From Clostridia bacterium (GTDB lineage: Bacteria > Bacillota_A > Clostridia > Oscillospirales > CAG-272): DNA of 34,403 nt. The DNA is taken from contig JAFTRQ010000145.1 of assembly GCA_017462125.1 (NCBI GenBank), positions 1 through 34,403 of the forward strand, written 5' to 3'. Made by a program: the position numbers and the translations under genes. This document shows positions 14,662 to 22,685 of this stretch, piece by piece (position 1 is the stretch's first letter; every line of letters begins with the position of its first letter). Under the pieces are notes generated by a model. The model ran no database searches and was not told the origin of the DNA. It worked only from the letters and a program-made list of their open reading frames with translations.

Positions 14662-15641
14662 GCCTGACGCTTTATATGGCAAGTGTACCCCAATGGGTGT
14701 GGATCGCCATCGGAATCTTTGTAGCTGTTAACCTGCTCCTGTGCGTACCCTTTCATTTTTGGGCGGCACAGATCGCACACAGATGCAGTATGTCGCGAAG
14801 AGAAAAGAAGCAATGGAGCAGGGAATGCTCCAGCGATGAGCCCTACCAGCGCGAAATGTATGACGAAGGGTGCCTTTGGGCAGAGAAGCACGCGGATAGA
14901 CGTCACGATCTGCATATGGTCAATGACGGTCTCAACCTTTATGCCGAGTATTTCGATCTGGGGTTCGACCGCACGGTTTTCGTGATCCCCGGACGTACCG
15001 AGGGCTTGCGTTATGGCTACTATTTTGCTATCCCTTACGCTGAAAGGGGATTTAACGTGATGGTCATCGACCAGAGAGCCCACGGAGAGAGCGACGGTGT
15101 ATGGAATTCTATTGGCTTCCATGAGCATCGCGACGTGATCAAGTGGGCAGAGCTCCTTCGTGACCGCTTTGGTGTCGATTCGATCCTGATCCACGGTATC
15201 TGTATCGGTTCTGCCTGCGGACTCTACGCGCTGCTCAGTCCCGACTGCCCCGAAAATCTTCGCGGTCTTGTTGCCGACGGTATGTATCCCAATTTCTACG
15301 ATAGCTATAAATACCACATGATCGAGCTGAAGAAGCCCACCTTTATGGTGCTGGATATGATCAATTGGTGGCAAAAGCACTATACGGGGTACGGTATGGA
15401 AAAGGGTCCTGCCGATATGATCCATACCTACGATAAGCCGCTTTTGATGCTTCACGGTAAGGGAGACCTGTATTCCTTACCCGAGGAGGCGCAAAAGCTC
15501 TATGATAAATGCCCCTCAGAACAAAAGCAGCTGGTTTGGTTCGAGGGCGGCTTGCATTCGAGACTTCGGTATCAGAATAAGGAGCTTTACGATCGCTCGA
15601 TCTCGGAGTTTGTGGATAAATGCTACGCAAATAAAGCATAA
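14658..15641 (+). CDS. Alpha/beta hydrolase with Cys at the nucleophile position
   Basis: This 327-residue membrane-anchored hydrolase has one N-terminal helix (about 14-34) followed by an alpha/beta hydrolase fold. It shows VIPGRTEG (109-116), the strand-turn VIDQRAHGESDG (136-147) typical of the fold, an elbow HGICIG (179-184), and candidates for the remaining triad members Asp270 (HGKGD) and His300 (GGLHS). The elbow is usually GXSXG; the codon at 15201-15203 is TGT, so the nucleophile would be Cys182, as in dienelactone hydrolase. The gene overlaps the acyltransferase by four bases and ends the run begun at fakB. A lipase, thioesterase or lysophospholipase role is suggested by context only. 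Confidence 0.85.
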   Translation: MSLTLYMASVPQWVWIAIGIFVAVNLLLCVPFHFWAAQIAHRCSMSRREKKQWSRECSSDEPYQREMYDEGCLWAEKHADRRHDLHMVNDGLNLYAEYFDLGFDRTVFVIPGRTEGLRYGYYFAIPYAERGFNVMVIDQRAHGESDGVWNSIGFHEHRDVIKWAELLRDRFGVDSILIHGICIGSACGLYALLSPDCPENLRGLVADGMYPNFYDSYKYHMIELKKPTFMVLDMINWWQKHYTGYGMEKGPADMIHTYDKPLLMLHGKGDLYSLPEEAQKLYDKCPSEQKQLVWFEGGLHSRLRYQNKELYDRSISEFVDKCYANKA

Positions 15642-15661
15642 AAAAACAGCCGCACGGCTGT
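15641..15661 (-). terminator. Small terminator on the minus strand
   Basis: acagccg (15646-15652) pairs with cggctgt (15655-15661). On the minus strand the stem is followed by six T. It would stop read-through from the GH42 gene into the plus-strand operon. Confidence 0.5.
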
Positions 15662-15680
15662 AAGATAGCTACGTTATATA

Positions 15681-15759
15681 CGCTTACCCCTTTTTAAAAC
15701 GTTTTTGAAAAGGGAGCGCGATGGGGAGAAGCTTTTTGAAAAAAGCTTCTCCCCATCGC
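15681..15759 (-). repeat. Dispersed palindromic terminator element, copy 1
   Basis: The core is a 20-bp perfect inverted repeat (15718-15737 with 15740-15759) beginning gcgatggggagaagc. It starts five bases after the GH42 stop codon. The flank 15687-15716 (cccctttttaaaacgttttt then gaaaaggg) is the second, smaller stem also found in copies 2 and 3. Orientation is given relative to GH42. Confidence 0.75.
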
Positions 15760-15764
15760 AATTA

Positions 15765-17801
15765 TTATTCATCTTTCTTCGCGAAAATACATTTATAGCC
15801 TTCCATAGCCACCGATTGACCAGCGGTGAATTTCTCACCTGTATCGATGTCGGTGCAATCGAAGGGAATCACGATGCTGTTGGGAGAGCCGCTGCACTCG
15901 ATAGCGCTGAATACGGTGCCGTACTCGCCCTCGTGGACGTTGACCTCAATACAATCGCTTCCCGATGTGATGGGCTCGATTCCGCATTCGGCTGCGATTT
16001 GCTTGATGAATTTGCGGTAATCTGCCGTGTCAAGCTGAACACCCATAAGAATGATGCGACCCTTGCCAACCTTCGTCTCGGTGATAGCCGTAAAGCCCTC
16101 GAGATATTCAGAGGGGTCGGAGTAGGTTGCCAAAGCTTTTGCGCCATCCTTGGGAGTGATAGCATCGAAGCAGAGATTGGCTACGGGCTTTACTTCGGTG
16201 CCGTCTGCCATAATAACCTTGGGGAGCTCTATGTTGGACGCACCGGGCATATTTCCGTTGGGCGAGGGCACGTAGTAGGTGCGCTCTATCTTTGCCCAGT
16301 CCTCAAGGTGACCGAAGGGCGCGTTTCTGTACTTGGCAAGGTCTGCCGTGAACATATCGGAATAGGGACCAACCACCCAAGTGCCGCCGTTTTCCACCCA
16401 AGGCATTATCTTTTCGAGGAAGTCGCCCTCGTCGAGAGTCAGCTGACGGTGAGAAATGATGAGCTTGTAGGGTGTAAGATCGGCATTTGCAGAGAAAAGA
16501 ACGTCAGGACGGTACTTTTCACGCAACAGAGGCATATATATGCGGTCGCGGATGTCGCTTATGTAGTCCAATCGGTGTCCCATAGTCTCGAAGGATATGT
16601 ATCTGTCCATAACGTAGGGCTGATGGAAGAAGCTGATCGCGATTTCGCCTTGACGAGGTCTTGTACCCTGAATCATAGGACGGAGATTATTAAGCGTCTT
16701 GGAAATTGCTCTTACCTCGTTGGAAGAGGGCATATCACGTCCCCAAGCATCGATAACCGAGCCGTGAGCCATTTCATGGCCGCCCTTGTGAGAGCGGAAG
16801 AGCCAATAGAGGCACATTTCGCCGCCGCTCGCAAAGCTCATCAGGGTGTTTGCGGTACACCAGCCCTTCTTTCTGGGGCCGTTGGGGTTGTTGGAGGCGT
16901 TCCAGTTGCAGGAGGTCTCGGTGAGCCAGATGGGACGGTCAAAGAGCCTGCCGTAGGAATCAAGCCAGAAGGGCATGCGTGCAACGTCGCCATAGTAATT
17001 GAATTGCGCTAAGTCAAGTCGGCTGTTGGCGTGAGCAGGATCGTACTGATGGAAAGGCATCATATCGGTGCCAATGGGCTTGTCTGTGTATTTTTTCAGC
17101 ACCTCGGTCTGCTCGTTCAGAAATTCCTCGTAGGCATAGCTCTTGTAGCATTCCCAATGATATTTTTGAACGGGGGGCATACCGCCGTGACCGACGTAGG
17201 GGTCAACCTCGTCGAAGGAGGAGAAATCCGAGCTCCAGGTGTAATGCTCCCAAGCCTTGTTCAGCGCGTCTATCGTGCCGTAGCGGCGGCGGAGATAGTT
17301 ACGGTAATCGCGAACGCAATCGGGGCAGTTACAGCCAACGGTGTGGGGAAGAATGCTGATCTCGTTGTCAAGCTGCCAGCCGATGATGTTTTCGTCGTTG
17401 GCAAACTCCTTCGCCATAACCTCAACGATGTCTCTGCAGAATTTTCTGTAGGTCTTGTTGGTGGGGCAGGTCATTCTTCTGTGGCCGTGAAGTGCTTTCA
17501 GATTGTCGGCCTTGACGAAGATCTCGGGGTACTTGTGCGCCATCCAGGAGGGAGGGGTGGCGGAGGGGGTACACATAATCACCGAAATGCCGCGCTCTTT
17601 GCATTTGTCCACCACCTCGCGGAAGAGAGAAAGGTCATATTTGCCCTCCTCGGGCTCCATTGTGCTCCAAGCAAACTCGGCTACACGAACGGTGTTGAGC
17701 CCGTGAGACTGAAGTCTGTCAAGGTCTGCGTCTATCTCCTCACGGGGCCAGGCTTCGGGGTAGTAAGCGGCGCCGTAGTAAGGGGGCTTGAAATCATACA
17801 T
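15765..17801 (-). CDS. Beta-galactosidase, glycoside hydrolase family 42
   Basis: GH42 enzymes cleave terminal beta-galactosides, often from plant or host oligosaccharides inside the cell. The 678-residue protein has the standard three-domain length. The catalytic acid is Glu147 in WQLDNEIS and the nucleophile is Glu295 in WLTETSCNW, both in the N-terminal TIM barrel (about 1-390). Cys112 and the cluster GCNCPDC (156-162) are the structural zinc ligands of many GH42 proteins. A trimerisation domain and a small beta domain follow. There is no signal peptide. The start at 17801 has GGAGGA eight to nine bases upstream; a longer GTG start lies upstream of that site and is rejected. It has its own promoter (17863-17891) and is divergent from an SGNH esterase that may remove acyl groups from the same glycans. 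Confidence 0.93.
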   Translation of the reverse strand: MYDFKPPYYGAAYYPEAWPREEIDADLDRLQSHGLNTVRVAEFAWSTMEPEEGKYDLSLFREVVDKCKERGISVIMCTPSATPPSWMAHKYPEIFVKADNLKALHGHRRMTCPTNKTYRKFCRDIVEVMAKEFANDENIIGWQLDNEISILPHTVGCNCPDCVRDYRNYLRRRYGTIDALNKAWEHYTWSSDFSSFDEVDPYVGHGGMPPVQKYHWECYKSYAYEEFLNEQTEVLKKYTDKPIGTDMMPFHQYDPAHANSRLDLAQFNYYGDVARMPFWLDSYGRLFDRPIWLTETSCNWNASNNPNGPRKKGWCTANTLMSFASGGEMCLYWLFRSHKGGHEMAHGSVIDAWGRDMPSSNEVRAISKTLNNLRPMIQGTRPRQGEIAISFFHQPYVMDRYISFETMGHRLDYISDIRDRIYMPLLREKYRPDVLFSANADLTPYKLIISHRQLTLDEGDFLEKIMPWVENGGTWVVGPYSDMFTADLAKYRNAPFGHLEDWAKIERTYYVPSPNGNMPGASNIELPKVIMADGTEVKPVANLCFDAITPKDGAKALATYSDPSEYLEGFTAITETKVGKGRIILMGVQLDTADYRKFIKQIAAECGIEPITSGSDCIEVNVHEGEYGTVFSAIECSGSPNSIVIPFDCTDIDTGEKFTAGQSVAMEGYKCIFAKKDE

Positions 17802-17862
17802 GATAGTATCCTCCACGTCTGTATTTTAAGTGCATTTCATAAAAATGCTTTCTTTAAGTTTT

Positions 17863-17891
17863 ATTTTACCACCCTTTTTTGCCATTGTCAA
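17863..17891 (-). promoter_or_regulatory. Sigma-A promoter for GH42
   Basis: On the minus strand TTGACA (17886-17891), a 17-base spacer, then TAAAAT (17863-17868). In the leader the arms gcattt (17832-17837) and aaatgc (17843-17848) form a short inverted repeat that could be an operator. Confidence 0.75.
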
Positions 17892-17977
17892 TATGAAGTA
17901 TCTGTCAGAAATATAAAAATCCTGCACAGCAGACGCGGATTACGGTCTTGCGCTTTTCCGTCATCCGAAAATAATGC

Positions 17978-18006
17978 TTGACAAACCTTCCTTTTCGGTG
18001 TAAAAT
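17978..18006 (+). promoter_or_regulatory. Sigma-A promoter for the first SGNH esterase
   Basis: TTGACA (17978-17983), a 17-base spacer, then TAAAAT (18001-18006). Confidence 0.75.
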
Positions 18007-18047
18007 AGAAAAAAGCCCCGTGGAGGGCGGAAGGGTAAGGACTTAAA

Positions 18048-18893
18048 ATGGAAAATTTCGATACGTATTTCAGATTGAACGACAAGGACGAAAAGCCCCT
18101 TGAAAAATTGCTTGAGGGTGGCGGATTTTCCGCGATCTTCCGCTCCATCGGATGCATTGGCGACAGCCTGTCCTCGGGTGAGCTTGAAGCGGTGCAAGCA
18201 GACGGAAAAACCGCTTATTATGACTTTTTTGAATACTCCTGGGGGCAGTTTATCGCCCGTACCAACGGAGCTCTTGTGCATAATTTCTCCCGCGGCGGTA
18301 TGACGGCGCAGGAATATTGCGACAGCTTTGCGGAATCCAAGGGATTCTGGAATCCCGAGCTTGCCGCGCAGGCTTATATTATCGCCCTCGGTGTAAATGA
18401 CGTGACGCGTGCGGCTGCTCAGCGTAAAGATCCCGATGAGGCGGTCTACCTCGGCAATCCCGAAACCGACGTTGACGTCAACGATTGGCATAATAATGCG
18501 AAAACCTTTGTAGGTTATTACGCGCAAATTATTCAAAGAATGAGAGAGATCAGCCCCAAGTGCCGCATTTTCTTAATGAGCTGTCCCCGTCAGACTACGA
18601 TTCCCGATTGGCGCAAGGATGCCTATGATCTGCACAGAGACCTGCTCTACAAGCTGGCAGATATGTTTGAATACGTATACGTTCTCGACCTGCGCACCTA
18701 TGCGCCGGAATACGATGAGGAATTCCACAAGCATTTCTTCCTGAGCGGACACCTGAATACTATGGGATATCTGCTCACCGCGCGTCTCGTTATGACCTAT
18801 ATTGACTATATTGTCAGACATAATACAGAGGATTTCTTGCAGGCAGGCTTTATCGGTAAAGGCGGCGTGCATAACGTGAAATATAAGTGGTAA
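18048..18893 (+). CDS. SGNH/GDSL-family hydrolase (esterase)
   Basis: This is a 281-residue serine hydrolase of the SGNH superfamily. Block I is GCIGDSLSSGE with Ser40. Block III is LGVNDVT with Asn117. Block V appears as FFLSGHLNTMGY with His235. The aspartate expected three residues before the histidine is not there (LSGH), so the enzyme may use a Ser-His dyad. There is no signal peptide, so it acts in the cytosol. AAGGA precedes the start. It is divergently transcribed from the GH42 gene and alone on its transcript, ending in a strong terminator. Deacylation of an imported, esterified glycan is plausible; a lipid ester is the alternative. Confidence 0.85.
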   Translation: MENFDTYFRLNDKDEKPLEKLLEGGGFSAIFRSIGCIGDSLSSGELEAVQADGKTAYYDFFEYSWGQFIARTNGALVHNFSRGGMTAQEYCDSFAESKGFWNPELAAQAYIIALGVNDVTRAAAQRKDPDEAVYLGNPETDVDVNDWHNNAKTFVGYYAQIIQRMREISPKCRIFLMSCPRQTTIPDWRKDAYDLHRDLLYKLADMFEYVYVLDLRTYAPEYDEEFHKHFFLSGHLNTMGYLLTARLVMTYIDYIVRHNTEDFLQAGFIGKGGVHNVKYKW

Positions 18894-18932
18894 AAAACAA
18901 GGGCTTGTCCGTGCGGACAAGCCCTTGTTTTT
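18893..18932. terminator. Strong bidirectional terminator
   Basis: A 19-bp perfect stem (18893-18911 with 18914-18932), with A-run on one side and T-run on the other, serves the SGNH gene and the convergent ABC transporter operon. Confidence 0.9.
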
Positions 18933-18959
18933 GTTGTGATAAATCAAAATTTGACAGTC

Positions 18960-20135
18960 TTATTTATTAAACATAATCCTCTCGCTGTTAAACATCCTTG
19001 TCAGGACAAACACACCGATGGCTGTAATTGCAAGGTTTGCCACTACGGTAACCGCCATGTTGAGAATACTTGCTTCAAAGGAGAAGATGCCGATCATGCA
19101 CTGTACGCTGTTGTAGATCGGAATCAGATAGAGCGCGGGATTTGCCGCCGTCATACCCATCATACCGGAAAGACCGATCAGCATAGACAGGATCATTAAG
19201 GGAGTAACGTAGGACGATGCCTCCTTGACGGTCTTGGCATATGCCGAAATGATCGAGATCACCGTGATCAGCACCAATACCGTGGAGAGGATCACAACGG
19301 CGAGCATCGCGTAATCAGTAATGCTGTAAACGCTTCCGTCGATAGAGACCGTGTCACCCATCAGCTTGGGAAGGGAAAGCACCACGCCAAGCGTGCTTGA
19401 TGTGCCGCTGATCAGTGCCATCACCGACAGCGCGAGGATCTTACCAACCGCTATATGCCCTCTCTTTGCGGGAGTGACCAGCAGAGCGGCGATGGTGCCG
19501 CGCTCCTTTTCGCCCGCGATCGATTCGGGTGCTACCGCCATACAACCCGAGAAGAGAAGCATTACAAGCAGCATCGGCATCAGCATCGAGAAGATCATGC
19601 TTGTCATATCCTCGTCGGTTGCAAGGTCGTAAGCCCCGCCGCCCATATTGACGTCGAATTTGTTCGCCATTGCAGATTCATAAACGTCAAGCAGCGTGGT
19701 CATATAGGTGTATGCCGTGGTGGAATTTGTGTCGGAGGAGTTGAAATAGATCTCGATGCAGGGGGCTCTTTCACCGCTTGCAGGGGAGTATGCAAGCACA
19801 GCCGCGTCGAAATCGGAGGGGAAGACAACGAGTATGTCGCTACCGCCCGCCGCCACCGACTCCTTGATGTCGTCGATCCTGTCCTCAGCCACCGTTGTCA
19901 GGATCACCGTCTCGCTGTCGATCATAGAGTGTACCGATTCGGGAAGATTGACTGCTACAATGTGAGGCTTGTATTCCTCGTCGGGCACGAATGCCTCTGA
20001 CATTGCGCCACCCATCAGCGAATAGATCACGTAGATCAGAATACCCGGCATCAGAAGCGCCACAAGGGTGCGGCGATCCTTAAAGAATCTTGAAAGCTCT
20101 TTTTTGAAGATTGTGAAGATCGTATTGCTTTTCAT
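18960..20135 (-). CDS. ABC-2 type transporter permease (NatB-like)
   Basis: This 391-residue membrane subunit of an exporter has the ABC-2/NatB layout. A first helix (about 24-42) is followed by a large extracytoplasmic domain (about 45-175), then five more helices. The amphipathic motif ESIAGEKERGTIAALLVTPA before the third helix is the usual coupling region of this family. The start codon overlaps the ATPase stop by one base (TAATG), so the two are translated together. NatAB exports Na+ in Bacillus; other relatives export drugs or peptides, so the substrate is open. It is the last gene of the four-gene minus operon. Confidence 0.88.
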   Translation of the reverse strand: MKSNTIFTIFKKELSRFFKDRRTLVALLMPGILIYVIYSLMGGAMSEAFVPDEEYKPHIVAVNLPESVHSMIDSETVILTTVAEDRIDDIKESVAAGGSDILVVFPSDFDAAVLAYSPASGERAPCIEIYFNSSDTNSTTAYTYMTTLLDVYESAMANKFDVNMGGGAYDLATDEDMTSMIFSMLMPMLLVMLLFSGCMAVAPESIAGEKERGTIAALLVTPAKRGHIAVGKILALSVMALISGTSSTLGVVLSLPKLMGDTVSIDGSVYSITDYAMLAVVILSTVLVLITVISIISAYAKTVKEASSYVTPLMILSMLIGLSGMMGMTAANPALYLIPIYNSVQCMIGIFSFEASILNMAVTVVANLAITAIGVFVLTRMFNSERIMFNK

Positions 20136-20920
20136 TATGCCTCGCCTCCCTTGCTCTCGGTGTATTCGGAGTAGATGTCGAAGAATCTGTCCTCCAGCGT
20201 CTTGCCTTGGCAGACGTTTTCAAGGGTGTCGCAGACCGCCATCTTGCCGTCGATGATAATGCCAACGCGGTCGCAGAGCTTTTCGATCAGACTGAAGATG
20301 TGCGTGGAGACAATGATGGTCTTGCCCTCCGATTTGAGATCGCGAAGGAAGTCGGTAACCACCTTAGCCGTCAGCACGTCAAGTCCGTTTGTGGGCTCGT
20401 CAAAAATGATGATATCAGGATCGTGAACCAACGAAATGGCAAGAGATGCCTTCTGCTTCATACCCGTGGAAAGATCGGCTACCTTCACCTCGGCAAATTT
20501 GTCAATGCCAAAGCGAGAGAAAAGTGCTTGCTTTCTCTTTACCGCCGCATCGGGCTCCACGCCGTGAAGCGAGGCGAAAAAGTCAAAGAGATAGTTGGGA
20601 GTGAAGAACTCCTCAAGCTTCAGCTCGCTTGTGAGAAATCCGATCTTGGCGCGAACGCTGTCGGGCTCTTTGACGATGCTGTAGCCGTCTACCAAAGCGT
20701 CACCCGCATCGGGCTTGATCAGTGTTGCAAGCAGACGCAGGGTCGTGGTTTTTCCCGCGCCGTTAGGACCTAAAAGACCGAAGATCTCGCCCTCGTAGGC
20801 AGAGAAGGAGAGCCCGTCCACCGCGCGGCGCACCTTTTCATTGGTCTTTTCGATTTTTTGCTGTTTTGCCGACAGCTTAAAAGTTTTTGATAGGTTTTGT
20901 ACCGTAATAAGTTCTTTCAT
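20135..20920 (-). CDS. ABC transporter ATP-binding protein (NatA-like)
   Basis: This is a 261-residue nucleotide-binding subunit. Walker A is GPNGAGKTT (51-59), the signature is LSTGMKQ (150-156), Walker B is IIIFDEPTNGLD (170-181) and the H-loop is His207. The signature LSTGMKQK matches the NatA group. It powers the permease encoded directly downstream. The first 30 residues contain a charged insert (SAKQQKIEKTNEKVRR) between the first strand and the rest of the fold. The start at 20920 has only a weak AAGG site, seven bases upstream. Confidence 0.92.
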   Translation of the reverse strand: MKELITVQNLSKTFKLSAKQQKIEKTNEKVRRAVDGLSFSAYEGEIFGLLGPNGAGKTTTLRLLATLIKPDAGDALVDGYSIVKEPDSVRAKIGFLTSELKLEEFFTPNYLFDFFASLHGVEPDAAVKRKQALFSRFGIDKFAEVKVADLSTGMKQKASLAISLVHDPDIIIFDEPTNGLDVLTAKVVTDFLRDLKSEGKTIIVSTHIFSLIEKLCDRVGIIIDGKMAVCDTLENVCQGKTLEDRFFDIYSEYTESKGGEA

Positions 20921-20938
20921 GTTGGTTACCTTGTTTGT

Positions 20939-21412
20939 TTAGTTTCCGTACGGAACTATCACGAAATAATTGATTCCGTAGCCGTGAATATCCTTTTTCA
21001 GATAAAGTACTCCCGTGCAGGGGATATCATTTACCTTCATGGTGAAGATCACGCCGTACCTGTTTGAACGGCTGTGATTGTTTCGGATATTATTGTTTCG
21101 GGTATTACTGATAAAATTTCCGATCTCAACGTCGGTGATCTCGCTCTTGTTCAGATCGAAATAACGGATGACTTCGTCGGGCTCCAGCTCCTGCCGCATT
21201 TTTTCGGCATCCATCTCCTGCTTGGGATGGTAAAGCGCCGCCATCGCGTCGTGATCCCCCGCCTGAAGGGCGGAGAGAAAGGCTTCTGCTGTTGCCTTTC
21301 CTTCCGCTTCTTCAATGGGATAGTTGCCATACAGAACCGAGGTCAGTATCGAAAGGCCTAAAATTACCGTTATGACCAAAACGATTCCGATCGCTTTTCC
21401 TTTTTCGTTCAT
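20939..21412 (-). CDS. Small membrane-anchored protein of unknown function
   Basis: This 157-residue protein has one N-terminal helix (about 7-28) and an extracytoplasmic domain. Residues 36-62 (AEGKATAEAFLSALQAGDHD then AMAALYH) resemble the first helix of NTF2/SnoaL-like or DUF4878-like lipoprotein domains, and the rest is rich in beta strands with one odd Asn/Arg-rich loop (about 104-117). It lacks a lipobox. It lies 16 bases after the SPFH gene and 18 bases before the ABC ATPase, so it belongs to the same transcript and may be an accessory part of that exporter. No firm family was recognised. Confidence 0.75.
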   Translation of the reverse strand: MNEKGKAIGIVLVITVILGLSILTSVLYGNYPIEEAEGKATAEAFLSALQAGDHDAMAALYHPKQEMDAEKMRQELEPDEVIRYFDLNKSEITDVEIGNFISNTRNNNIRNNHSRSNRYGVIFTMKVNDIPCTGVLYLKKDIHGYGINYFVIVPYGN

Positions 21413-21428
21413 TTCACACCTGCTGAAT

Positions 21429-22409
21429 TTATTCAGCCGTTACTTCGGTAGTCTCTTCCTCTGTGGGAAGGGAACCGATAATGGGCAGAACGGTAGAACC
21501 ATCGCCGCCCAGATAGGTCTCGGGGAGCTTACCGTCCCACTGCTGGATCTTGTAGTATTCGATGAGAATGTCGGTGAGGGACTTTGCAAGTGCCTCGTTG
21601 ACAGCCGCATCCTTCTGACCTGCATATTCAGCCGCGTCAGCCTGGATCTGCAGAACCTCACGGTCAGCCTCTGCCTCGATCTTTGCAACGGTTGCGTTTG
21701 CCTCCGCCTGAATCTTCTGGCGGGCAGCCTTCTGCTCCTCCTCCATAGTCTTCTGCTCCTGCTCGGTCTTTGCCTTCAGAAGTGCCTGTGCAGCAACTGC
21801 CTTTTCTTCAACGGCGTTGGTGAAGGCGTCGGAGAAGTCCAGATCCTCGATCGCCGTGCTGACTACGTCAATGTTGTAGAAGGAAAGCTCCTCCTTGAGC
21901 AGAGCGGTGATCTCCTGCGACAGGGTGTCACGGGAGTTGATCAGCTGCTCGGCATCGTAGTTGGCGATCACGTTTTTAACCGTCTCCTGAATACGGGGAC
22001 TCATAACTCTGTCATAGTAGTCGGTGCCAATGCTCTTGTATATGTTCTGTGCATTCTGCTTGTTGATCTGATAGTTGATGGAATAGATGATCGAGACCTC
22101 CTGAATATCCTTGGAAAAGCCCTTCATCTCCACAACGCCCTTCTGCGTACGGTTGTCCATGCAAACGATCTCCTGCCAAGGAAGCTTGAACTGCACGCCG
22201 GCCTCAAGGGTCACGTCTTCAACCTTACCGAAGGTGGTAAGAATACCCGTGTGTCCCGTAGGAACCGAGGTGATCACACCGAATGCGATAAATACGAGGC
22301 AGAGCAGGGAAGCCCACTGCTTAGCGTTTCGTCTCCAACCTGTTTTGGTAATACCCAAAAGAATCCATGCGGCAACAACCGCGATCAACGTTAAAATAAC
22401 CCATGCCAT
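21429..22409 (-). CDS. SPFH/prohibitin-family membrane protein
   Basis: This 326-residue protein has two N-terminal hydrophobic helices (about 3-20 and 32-50), an SPFH domain (about 52-210; PTGHTGILTTFGKVED at its start), and a long Ala/Glu/Lys/Gln-rich coiled coil (about 205-285) used for ring assembly. A Thr/Glu-rich tail ends the protein. SPFH proteins form large membrane rings and scaffold proteases or transporters. The start at 22409 has AAAGGAG about eight bases upstream; a longer upstream frame is rejected because it would cross the promoter. It is the first gene of an operon with an ABC exporter, suggesting a membrane-stress or domain-organising role, by inference. Confidence 0.9.
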   Translation of the reverse strand: MAWVILTLIAVVAAWILLGITKTGWRRNAKQWASLLCLVFIAFGVITSVPTGHTGILTTFGKVEDVTLEAGVQFKLPWQEIVCMDNRTQKGVVEMKGFSKDIQEVSIIYSINYQINKQNAQNIYKSIGTDYYDRVMSPRIQETVKNVIANYDAEQLINSRDTLSQEITALLKEELSFYNIDVVSTAIEDLDFSDAFTNAVEEKAVAAQALLKAKTEQEQKTMEEEQKAARQKIQAEANATVAKIEAEADREVLQIQADAAEYAGQKDAAVNEALAKSLTDILIEYYKIQQWDGKLPETYLGGDGSTVLPIIGSLPTEEETTEVTAE

Positions 22410-22448
22410 AGTTTTTTCTCCTTTTCTGTTTTGTATGGTAGTTATTGT

Positions 22449-22485
22449 AAGCCTGCGAGGCTTTAATTGCCAATCTCTTGATTGG
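22449..22485 (-). promoter_or_regulatory. Two leader hairpins upstream of the SPFH gene
   Basis: aagcc (22449-22453) pairs with ggctt (22459-22463), and ccaatc (22470-22475) pairs with gattgg (22480-22485). Both lie in the 5' leader between promoter and ribosome binding site. They may stabilise or regulate the mRNA. Confidence 0.4.
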
Positions 22486-22493
22486 ATGTAATA

Positions 22494-22522
22494 ATTATAG
22501 CACACGGTCAAGCGATTGTCAA
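22494..22522 (-). promoter_or_regulatory. Consensus sigma-A promoter of the SPFH-ABC operon
   Basis: On the minus strand TTGACA (22517-22522), a 17-base spacer, then TATAAT (22494-22499). Both hexamers match the consensus exactly. Confidence 0.92.
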
Positions 22523-22585
22523 TAGGCTTCATAAGAAAATATTGTACAAATCTGCGGTATCATATTTGTATAGATTTCACAGAAG

Positions 22586-22677
22586 TGCTTTTAAAAATCC
22601 TTTTTGGGGGAAGTTTTGAAAGGATGGGGGTGTGTGGGGGAGGAAAACTTTTTTCAAAAAGCTTTCCTCCCCCACAA
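22586..22677 (-). repeat. Dispersed palindromic terminator element, copy 2
   Basis: The core has a 13-bp stem gtgggggaggaaa (22634-22646) with its complement (22663-22675), extended inward with one mismatch through a T/A tract. It lies about 10 bases after the trpS stop codon. The flank 22586-22633 holds the second stem (aaaaatcctttttggggg then aagttttgaaaggat). The layout matches copies 1 and 3. Confidence 0.75.
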
Positions 22678-22685
22678 TAATCATT

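Noticed and set aside
15705..17981. Long plus-strand frames (435 and 316 codons) opposite GH42
   Set aside because: They are antisense to a strong GH42 gene with all catalytic motifs, have no ribosome binding sites and no recognisable domain; codon bias keeps the antisense frame open.
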